DNA of 52,202 nt. Origin: Chalciporus piperatus. Lineage: Eukaryota; Basidiomycota; Agaricomycetes; Boletales; Boletaceae. The notes below the pieces were generated by a model. That model made no database searches, was not told the DNA's origin, and saw only the letters and a list, made by a program, of their open reading frames with translations. Of the stretch, positions 45,901-52,202 are shown in pieces. The stretch is taken from NCBI GenBank assembly GCA_038093975.1, contig JBBPTG010000171.1, forward strand, positions 1 through 52,202. The letters are read 5' to 3'. How positions within the stretch are numbered: position 1 is the first letter of the stretch; each line of letters starts with the position of its first letter. The translations under genes were made by a program, and so were the position numbers.

Positions 45901-46325
45901 GAGAGGCGAAGGAGAGCGTGAATCCAAAGTAGAACCGTTCGGTGTGCCATTCGGCTGAGGACTTGCGATGCTAACGAACTTTGCGAACGGGTTCTTTACA
46001 GCCTCGGAAGAAGGGGTGGTGAGTGGTGTGGCGGCACGAGACTAGATGATCGGGAAATGTCAGGTTCTGGGAGATGGAAAATGCTAAAGGGCCCAACCTT
46101 GAGGTCATCTACGATGCTCCTGAGGGGTGTACCACCCCCATGTGACCCCGAAGGCCGATGACCGAAAGGTGGTCTGGACGACCCGTTTGGTTTTCCATTG
46201 ACCTGAGGAGGAGGAGTATCTCTGGAGTGGATGTCGGGGGTGGGTGGGTAGGACTCGCCGGGGACAGCAGTTGTCGGGAGGAAGAGGGAAGCGATGATGA
46301 CCCGGTGGTTGCGTAGGGAGTTCAT
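42948..46325 (-). CDS. Trehalose-6-phosphate synthase complex subunit (Tps2/Tsl1/Tps3 family), likely regulatory
   Basis: Ten exons, complement(join(42948..43469,43526..44065,44118..44207,44259..44537,44592..44657,44710..44806,44872..45238,45291..45435,45493..46041,46098..46325)), 960 residues. After a Pro/Ser-rich N-terminus comes a GT20 domain about 170-610 (WVNDYHLMLLPAMLR, GFFLHVAFPSSEIFRCLSVRE, LIVGRDKLDEIQGVR-type, SLREGMALRTHEFVECQ). A HAD trehalose-phosphatase-like domain follows from about 675 (LLLFDFEGAIW, ...TSRKGTDAKWKLDP). The phosphatase nucleophile motif DxDGT reads DFEGA: Asp682 is kept but the second Asp is Glu684 and Thr is Ala, arguing for a Tsl1/Tps3-like regulatory role rather than the Tps2 phosphatase. 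It acts with Tps1 in cytosolic trehalose synthesis under stress. Confidence 0.88.
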
Positions 46326-47464
46326 CGTGTGCGACTACGAATACAAGAAGTTCTGACAGAAACAGACCAAGAAATTATTATACAGGGGATCAGAGAAACA
46401 TAGTGGTGGGCGGAAGTAAATTTTGTGGTCGGTGTAGGGGAAATGAAGAGTCTGATCAGAGTCACGGTGGTAGTCGAATCTTATATCCTTGACAAATTTC
46501 AACCTCAATCGCTCTCGACGTGTCTAGATTGGTCTCGCACCAAAAACTAGGATAAAACGCTCAAAGGGGTAGTGGAAACTTCGGGCGCACATCGATCAGG
46601 ATGATTGACCCGTACCGTTCGTCGATTAGGAATTGCATCCTGATTAGACACATCCCATGGCACGTTCGTACAGCAACCCTTCCTGGGGTGACCACATGAA
46701 CTCTTATGTTCACATGCTCACAATAAATACTACGCCGGGATGGCGCGGAACCGGTCGTCCGACATTCAGCAACTGTTGACCCGCAACGACGTCCAAGCCT
46801 GCTAGAACTATGTGTACGTGCGGTTGGCACGGAGGTGACGGGGGTCAGGAAGCATCATGCTGCAATCCATCATGGAGTACAATCGTGTCGGCCAATGAAC
46901 TACGTTGCCAGATCAGCTCCCAGGATTGATGGACAGATGTGGGTCACGACTCACCTAGTACCCAACGAATCTACTCTCAAGGTGACCACAAAAGTAGCAA
47001 CCATGGCCAATAGTGGCGACGTCAATGCTACTTCGAATTGAAATTACAGATAGAATCGAGTGATGTTTGCATGTCCCGACTTCTCAGCCGCTTCCTCAAC
47101 TGCCAAGGCACAGTAGCTAGAATAGTTCCTAATGATACCCATTGACTGTCCCTCTTTTCCTATCACACCCTGAGCTCCACATTGTTGTGTTCCTGGTATG
47201 TTTTTGCAAGTCTCCTGAGTCTCTGGTCACTTTCTCACGCTTTTTGTATGACATTTGCTTTCTCCTGCACTCAATCCTGAAGCTGACCCCCAGTGAGAAG
47301 TCGTGCTATGGGATCGTATGTCAGCATATGTAAATATAGGCCATAGGCACACATACGAGTGCATAGGAAATGGACGTATTCATAAGTCTTTCTCGTATGG
47401 GTAAAGATGTAGATAAATGCCTACCTATGTCCATAGATCTCATAGATCTACATAGTTCAGGCTC
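46326..47464. other. Upstream region of the trehalose gene, up to the LTR
   Basis: No gene seen. Direct repeats of CATAGATCT near 47430-47450 lie just outside the assigned LTR. Confidence 0.4.
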
Positions 47465-48051
47465 GTCACAAAACTGGTTCTGAATCGTGTATGCGATTCT
47501 ATGGCTTTCTAGCAGTTACAATGCCGCAATACAACTATGCTAGCCTATGCATATCTATGATGCCAATGGGGAGCTGAAACGACTCAACTCAACTAAGAGC
47601 TAAGACTCACACTAGACAATAGCGAGCCGATGAACTTGGCTGAGGTTCGATGAGGAAACTCCAGGAGAACAAGACTGGGGAGTCCAGTGCTTGTCGACCC
47701 GGGTTTATATACTATTGTCAATGTTTGTACATGTTGTGGCTAAACCTTATCGTAGGTGACTGGGTATGACTCATACTGACTACTAGCCAATGGCGTAACT
47801 AGCTCTACTGCGGAATGAGTAAGCGCGAGTCATATGATGAGTAATGCTGACTGATGCTGACGAATGAGCAGTAAGTCATCAGTTAGTAAGCGAAGGTCTA
47901 GACCTAGCTTATGTAAGTAAGTCACGTGATGCGATAAGATAAGATAACAAAAGAGAAAGTGAAATAACTAAGTCCAAGAGACGAAGAGAAACCTAGTAAG
48001 CGTAATGGAATGTAGAGATGATTAGGATAAGGAAATGAAGCGTTCGTAACA
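47465..48051 (-). repeat. 3' LTR of the gypsy element
   Basis: The element-strand start TGTTACGAACG (48051-48041) follows the polypurine tract directly. A TATA sequence (AGTATATAAACCC) lies within it, near 47715. The inner boundary is secure; the outer one is not, since only an imperfect inverted match (CGTCACAAA at 47465) marks it and the 5' LTR is not visible. An alternative outer end is near 47575. Confidence 0.55.
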
Positions 48052-48064
48052 CTACCCCCTCTCT
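48052..48064 (-). other. Polypurine tract
   Basis: AGAGAGGGGGTAG on the element strand, adjoining the LTR start; expected plus-strand priming site for reverse transcription. Confidence 0.75.
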
Positions 48065-48085
48065 ATGGATCGTATTCCTAGACGA

Positions 48086-48652
48086 TCAAACTTCGACGAG
48101 TGGACCTTGATTCATCCACGGTACTCCATTTGCTGGCGGAGCAGTAGCGACCTGAAGATTGTTGTTCGTCCAGGTTACTGGTGGCTCGAATGGGTTACCA
48201 TCGTTTTCATCGACAGGAATAGGGTGGGGAGCACCTACGAGTGCAGGGTCGGGAATAGGAGGCTGAGCGAGATCAGGCCAATTTGTGGGCCATTCCTGTT
48301 GATCAGGGTTCTCTTGTTGTACCTCTATCACGTTGTCCCACTTGCTCAGATCCGGATGCCATACGACTAGCTTCATCCACTTTGTCGTCCAGTCCCAGTT
48401 AACCTCAATAGACGTGGACCGTCTGGTGACCATCATATGAGCGAACATGAGGTATTGAATGGCGATGGTGACGACAATGATAGCGATGAAAGCGAGGAAG
48501 AAGGGGATGAGCATGCGGAAGATCCAGCCGTTGCAGATGATGAACATTATAAAGAGGAGGGAGAGGACGAAGTTGCCTCGATCCCGAGTGAAGTTTCGAA
48601 TGAAAATGTCGCGGAGGACACTTTCCCAAGCGTAGACGTCGTTGAGATCCAT
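48086..48652 (-). CDS. Membrane-protein ORF in the envelope position of the gypsy element
   Basis: Single 188-residue frame from ATG 48652. It starts 63 bp after the pol stop and ends about 20 bp before the polypurine tract, so it belongs to the element. N-terminal 26 residues are polar (MDLNDVYAWESVLRDIF). Two strongly hydrophobic segments follow at about 28-45 and 48-70 (FVLSLLFIMFIICNGW; FFLAFIAIIVVTIAIQYL). Then comes a Trp-rich segment (WDWTTKWMKLVVWHPDLSKW) and a Pro/Asn-rich tail. There is no signal peptide, furin-type site or glycoprotein pattern, so it is not a recognisable viral envelope. Function unknown. The open frame and in-element position argue for selection. Confidence 0.7.
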   Translation of the reverse strand: MDLNDVYAWESVLRDIFIRNFTRDRGNFVLSLLFIMFIICNGWIFRMLIPFFLAFIAIIVVTIAIQYLMFAHMMVTRRSTSIEVNWDWTTKWMKLVVWHPDLSKWDNVIEVQQENPDQQEWPTNWPDLAQPPIPDPALVGAPHPIPVDENDGNPFEPPVTWTNNNLQVATAPPANGVPWMNQGPLVEV

Positions 48653-48715
48653 TGATGATGATGGTGGTTTGTGGAAGAGAAACCGTGAGAGCGAAGACCG
48701 TCAAACATCAGTCTC

Positions 48716-51700
48716 TTATACCTTTTCGGTATCCGGCACGGTATTCAACCAATTGATTTGTCCATCATCCACATGACTCGTTAAGTTGTCATACGGCTGG
48801 AAGAGTGACTCGAATAGACTCCGTGACATGCGAAGGAATCGTGGAGCGGACGGATGTATCTTGTTGAATTCCCTTATTGCATCTTGTGCATTCTTGAGAT
48901 TAGATCTTGGTTCCCATGTCCGATCAGATTCCTCATAGCCTTTCCAGTGCACGAGGTATTTCAGGGTTTTTCCCTGTAAACGAGAATCAACGATGTAATC
49001 CACCTCATATTCATCATCTCTGTCTTCTGTCACAATCACAGGCCCAGGCTTGTCAACGGTTTGCTTCCGTAACCTGTCCTTATATGGTTTGACACGTGAA
49101 ACATTAATGACGGGGTGAATTTTCATGGTACGCGGAAGCTTCAAACGTAGTGCGTTCCGTCCAATCAGGGTTGTGATTTCGTAAGGGCCTAACCATCGTG
49201 GGGAAAGTTTCTTAGATCTCTGCGCCAGGCGGAGATTAGCTGTAGACAACCAGACTTTCTGACCAATTTCGTAAGATGGTGATTCAGAACGATGTTTGTC
49301 GGCTTGCGTCTTCATACGTTTCTGAGCTTCTATTATGTTATCTTTGGTTTCTTTCAACGTGTTGGCGAGTGTGTCAACAAAGTCCGTAGCAGCTGGTGCT
49401 TTAGACGTGTAATTCTCTATTCCCATTCTTGGAGAATATGTGTGCGTGACGTTGAAAGGTGCCTTAGATGTAGAAGCTTGCTTCTTCGAGTTATATGAGA
49501 ATTGCGCAATTGGCAACCAATCAGTCCATTCTTCTTGCTTTTCTGACGTGAATAGGCGGAGATACTGTTGTAGATCTCGATTCATACGTTCAGTTTGTCC
49601 ATCAGTCTGTGGATGAAAGGCGGTGGAGAGTTTGGGCGTAATGCCAAGACGTTTGCATATGTCTTTCATCACTTGAGATGCGAATTGCGGACCTCGATCC
49701 GATATGATGGTTTTAGGAAGTCCATGATGTTTCCACACATGGGTTAGGTAAAGACGAGCAGTGTCGAGAGCGGTGACTGTCTTGTTGCATGGAATGAATT
49801 CGACTTCTTTGGAGAATCTGTCAACTACTACAAGAATAGAATCGAATCCGTTCGAGAGTGGCAGATCGGTAGTGAAATCTGCAGAGATATGTTCCCAGGG
49901 AAGATCCGGAACTTCGAGGGGACGGAGTTTTCCAGAAGGAGCATAGTTTATTCCTTTGAAACGTGCACATCTGTCACAGCGTGAGACGTAGTCTTTCACG
50001 AGCGTAGCCATTCCTGGCCATGTGTAACTGCGCTGTAGCAGTTCAATTGTCTTTTCATATCCGGGGTGTCCAGCAACGGGCGTGTCGTGATGAAGTCGAA
50101 TAATCTCCATGCGGAGATCTTCTTCTTCAGGCACGTATAATCTTCCTTTCTTGTCAATCAGAATCCCATCAGACTCTTCACAAATGCCGTGTTCTTTACA
50201 GAGTTTCATGACTTCTGTTTCACGTATTTTGAAGGTTGCTTTTCTGATTTTATTCTTGATCAGATCGGAATCGGTTGAGAGTTGAACAGTTGACGTGGCA
50301 GCTATTCTGTCCGGAGGTATTACAAGGACAGCTTTGTTATCTGCTTCGATACCAATTGTGTGGTCTTCTCTTCTTGATAAGGCATCGGCTTTTCCCATTT
50401 GGGAACCTGCCTTGTGTAACCATTTGAAATTGAATCGGCTAAGATATTGAGACCAGCGTGCTTGGCGTCGATTTAGATCTTGCCGAGTCATGAAGAACTG
50501 AAGATTCGCGTGATCGTTCCAGATCTCAAACTCGTGCTTAGAACCTTCTAGATAATGTCTCCATTGTTCTAGACTTCTGATAACGCTTAGCATCTCTTTA
50601 TCCGCAATGGGGTAGTTGCGTTCTTCCGGTGACATGGAATGGGAAGAGAATGCGACGGGATGCCATTTGTCTCCTTGTTCTATAGATAGAACAGCACCCG
50701 TGGCATAATTAGATGCGTCCGATTCTAAACGGAAGCGTTTGTCATTGTCTGGGAAAGCGAGTATGGGAGCGGTGATGAATTTCTGTTTCAACGTGTTGAA
50801 GGCGTTTCGTTGTGCGTCTTCCCATGCGAATTTCACATCCTTCTTGGTAAGGTCATTCAAGGGTCTAGCCACTTGGGCGTAATCCTGAATGAAGCGTCGA
50901 TAGAAATTTGCTAACCCAAGGAAGCTTCTGACACCTCTGACATTTGTTGGAGTTGGCCATTCGGTGATTGCCTTGACCTTATCGTCGTCCATTCTGATTC
51001 CCTCGGGAGTAATTGTCATTCCCAAGAATTCTACTTCTTTGGTATGGAAGACACATTTCTCTGGTTTGACGAAAAGGTCATTCTCTTCTAGGCGACGAAG
51101 AACTTCTCTGACTATTTTGGCATGGACAGCAGGGTCGTCGGATTTAGTAAAGATCATGATGTCATCGATGTAGACAACAACGGCGTCTTCCATATCCGAG
51201 AAGATGTCGTTCATCATGGTTTGGAATGTTGCAGGGGAATTGCATAATCCGAAGTACATGACCAAGGGTTCAAAGGCGCCACGGAAGCACACGAATGCGG
51301 CTTTAGATTCATCGCCTTCTTTGATGCGGATGTTGTTGTATCCCCAGCGCAAGTCCATTTTGGTAAACAGTTTTGCGCCTTTCAGTTTATCAACCAATTG
51401 GGAAATGAGGGGTAACGGATAATTGTTTTTCACCGTGTGTTCATTCAGATAACGGTAATCTTGAACCATGCGTTTCTTGCCATCTTTCTTAGGAACGAAG
51501 AACACGGGAGAAGTCTGCTCGGATTTGGAAGGACGAATGTATCCTTTCTTGAGCTGATCATCAATGAATGCGCTGACTTCTTCTTGTTCCGTGACGGATA
51601 GTGGGATAAGACGACCCTTTTTCGGCTTGTAGGTGTCTTTCAAGTCAATTGCGTGATCCCACGGCTTACGGGTTGGCATGCGTTCAGATTCCTTCTTCTT

Positions 51701-52202
51701 GAACAGGTGAATATACTTGTGATATTCTTTTGGAACAAGTTCTTCCGGAGTCTTTTCCGTATTCGGTTCAGGTGCATCCTTCTTTGCGGCATTGATGTGA
51801 CGAAGAGAATTCCGTTCTTCATCATCAAGTTGACGTGCGAACGGTGGTTTATCTCGTAAAACGGAACACGACCAAGGACAACGTGTCATGTGGACCGTTC
51901 CTTTGTTCCAATCTATCTCCGGATTGTGTTGCTTCAGCCATGCGTATCCTAATATCACCTGATTCTTTCCGAGATCAGTGACTTCTGCAATGGCCTTCTC
52001 ACGATGTCCGTTGAAATGAATAATGATTTCCGCACAGTGTGTTATTTGTCCAGCGGAGTTATGTGTTCCGTCCACGTTGTATACCATAAGTGGATGTCTG
52101 AGTTGCACGAGGGGTAATTTGATTTTATCAGCCCATCTCCGATCAACAAAGATAGCGTTAGCTCCTGAATCGAGAAGTGCTTCCGCTCGTGTGAAAGCAG
52201 AG
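48716..52202 (-). CDS. Ty3/gypsy pol polyprotein, partial at the 5' end
   Basis: Frame open to the right edge (first full codon at 52201). Domains in order: aspartic protease (LLDSGAN at the edge), reverse transcriptase (TSPVFFVPKKDGKKRMVQDY, YIDDIMIF), RNase H (LESDASNYATGAVL, DHANLQFF), integrase with HHCC zinc site (GHPGYEKT, CDRCARFKG) and DDE core (ADFTTDLP, SDRGPQFAS, TDGQTERMNRDL), then a chromodomain (VDYIVDSRLQGKTLKYLVHW, KGYEESDRTWEP). About 1161 residues are visible with no stop or shift. Reverse transcription and integration happen in virus-like particles and the nucleus. The chromodomain probably steers integration to modified histones. Gag lies beyond the window. Confidence 0.93.
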   Translation of the reverse strand, partial: SAFTRAEALLDSGANAIFVDRRWADKIKLPLVQLRHPLMVYNVDGTHNSAGQITHCAEIIIHFNGHREKAIAEVTDLGKNQVILGYAWLKQHNPEIDWNKGTVHMTRCPWSCSVLRDKPPFARQLDDEERNSLRHINAAKKDAPEPNTEKTPEELVPKEYHKYIHLFKKKESERMPTRKPWDHAIDLKDTYKPKKGRLIPLSVTEQEEVSAFIDDQLKKGYIRPSKSEQTSPVFFVPKKDGKKRMVQDYRYLNEHTVKNNYPLPLISQLVDKLKGAKLFTKMDLRWGYNNIRIKEGDESKAAFVCFRGAFEPLVMYFGLCNSPATFQTMMNDIFSDMEDAVVVYIDDIMIFTKSDDPAVHAKIVREVLRRLEENDLFVKPEKCVFHTKEVEFLGMTITPEGIRMDDDKVKAITEWPTPTNVRGVRSFLGLANFYRRFIQDYAQVARPLNDLTKKDVKFAWEDAQRNAFNTLKQKFITAPILAFPDNDKRFRLESDASNYATGAVLSIEQGDKWHPVAFSSHSMSPEERNYPIADKEMLSVIRSLEQWRHYLEGSKHEFEIWNDHANLQFFMTRQDLNRRQARWSQYLSRFNFKWLHKAGSQMGKADALSRREDHTIGIEADNKAVLVIPPDRIAATSTVQLSTDSDLIKNKIRKATFKIRETEVMKLCKEHGICEESDGILIDKKGRLYVPEEEDLRMEIIRLHHDTPVAGHPGYEKTIELLQRSYTWPGMATLVKDYVSRCDRCARFKGINYAPSGKLRPLEVPDLPWEHISADFTTDLPLSNGFDSILVVVDRFSKEVEFIPCNKTVTALDTARLYLTHVWKHHGLPKTIISDRGPQFASQVMKDICKRLGITPKLSTAFHPQTDGQTERMNRDLQQYLRLFTSEKQEEWTDWLPIAQFSYNSKKQASTSKAPFNVTHTYSPRMGIENYTSKAPAATDFVDTLANTLKETKDNIIEAQKRMKTQADKHRSESPSYEIGQKVWLSTANLRLAQRSKKLSPRWLGPYEITTLIGRNALRLKLPRTMKIHPVINVSRVKPYKDRLRKQTVDKPGPVIVTEDRDDEYEVDYIVDSRLQGKTLKYLVHWKGYEESDRTWEPRSNLKNAQDAIREFNKIHPSAPRFLRMSRSLFESLFQPYDNLTSHVDDGQINWLNTVPDTEKV

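Larger units (their letters stand above)
47465..52202 (-). mobile_element. Ty3/gypsy chromovirus LTR retrotransposon, 5' part beyond the right edge
   Basis: Read on the minus strand: protease, reverse transcriptase, RNase H, integrase and chromodomain, then an additional membrane ORF, polypurine tract and 3' LTR. gag, primer-binding site and 5' LTR are outside. The visible frames are intact. The domain order RT-RH-IN with a terminal chromodomain defines chromoviruses, which target chromatin. Confidence 0.9.

Noticed and set aside
47420..47460. CATAGATCT direct repeats as LTR end
   Set aside because: They do not match the element-strand LTR start and carry no TG/CA terminus.
48437..48655. Acidic ORF on the plus strand
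   Set aside because: Antisense to the membrane segments of the gypsy ORF; composition explained by that.

Overview
The window reads as nuclear DNA of a filamentous basidiomycete, most likely an Agaricomycete. Its genes are cut by many 47-70 nt introns with canonical ends. It carries F-box/LRR-type families expanded in mushrooms, a CaaX lipopeptide pheromone precursor, a PAK kinase of the Cla4 type, a secreted sedolisin, a chromodomain Ty3/gypsy element and a PIF/Harbinger element. All exon models below were built by eye from reading frame, splice sites and protein similarity; none was computed or searched.

Layout. 0-2.5 kb: 5' flanks of two sedolisin (S53) copies on the minus strand (one cut by the left edge, one a truncated pseudogene) around a ubiquitin-like remnant. 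3-6.3 kb: an F-box/LRR-like gene, a small low-complexity protein, and a four-exon mitochondrial ribosomal protein uS19 gene. 6.9-9.8 kb: CLA4-type kinase (PH-CRIB-kinase). 10.2-12.6 kb: tandem RBR-type RING genes with a decayed third copy. 12.8-14.2 kb: BET2, Rab geranylgeranyltransferase beta subunit. 14.5-17.6 kb: tandem F-box-like paralogues. 18-20.6 kb: CNOT11 (CCR4-NOT subunit), divergent from a small membrane protein. 20.6-23.6 kb: gene-poor, but with a 39-residue mating-pheromone precursor ending in CVIA. 23.6-27 kb: F-box protein and WD40 protein. 28.5-29.6 kb: non-autonomous hAT-like element with an 8-bp target duplication. 29.8-34.4 kb: an apparently intact two-gene PIF/Harbinger transposon inserted in the upstream block of the next gene. 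34.9-37.3 kb: a full ten-exon sedolisin. 38.2-40.3 kb: a broken and an intact dihydroneopterin-aldolase (FolB) gene in tandem. 41-46.3 kb: an unrecognised four-exon gene and a trehalose-phosphate synthase-family subunit with a degraded phosphatase motif. 47.5 kb to the right edge: a Ty3/gypsy chromovirus on the minus strand with an extra membrane-protein ORF between pol and the 3' LTR.

How it fits together. Housekeeping genes (uS19m, CLA4, BET2, CNOT11, trehalose subunit) are interleaved with young, duplicated and transposon-rich sequence. The sedolisin family has three local copies, two minus at the left and one plus at 34.9 kb, so about 32 kb lies between inverted homologous blocks. The likeliest under-described items are the pheromone gene in a gene-poor stretch about 13 kb from CLA4, and the envelope-position membrane ORF of the chromovirus.
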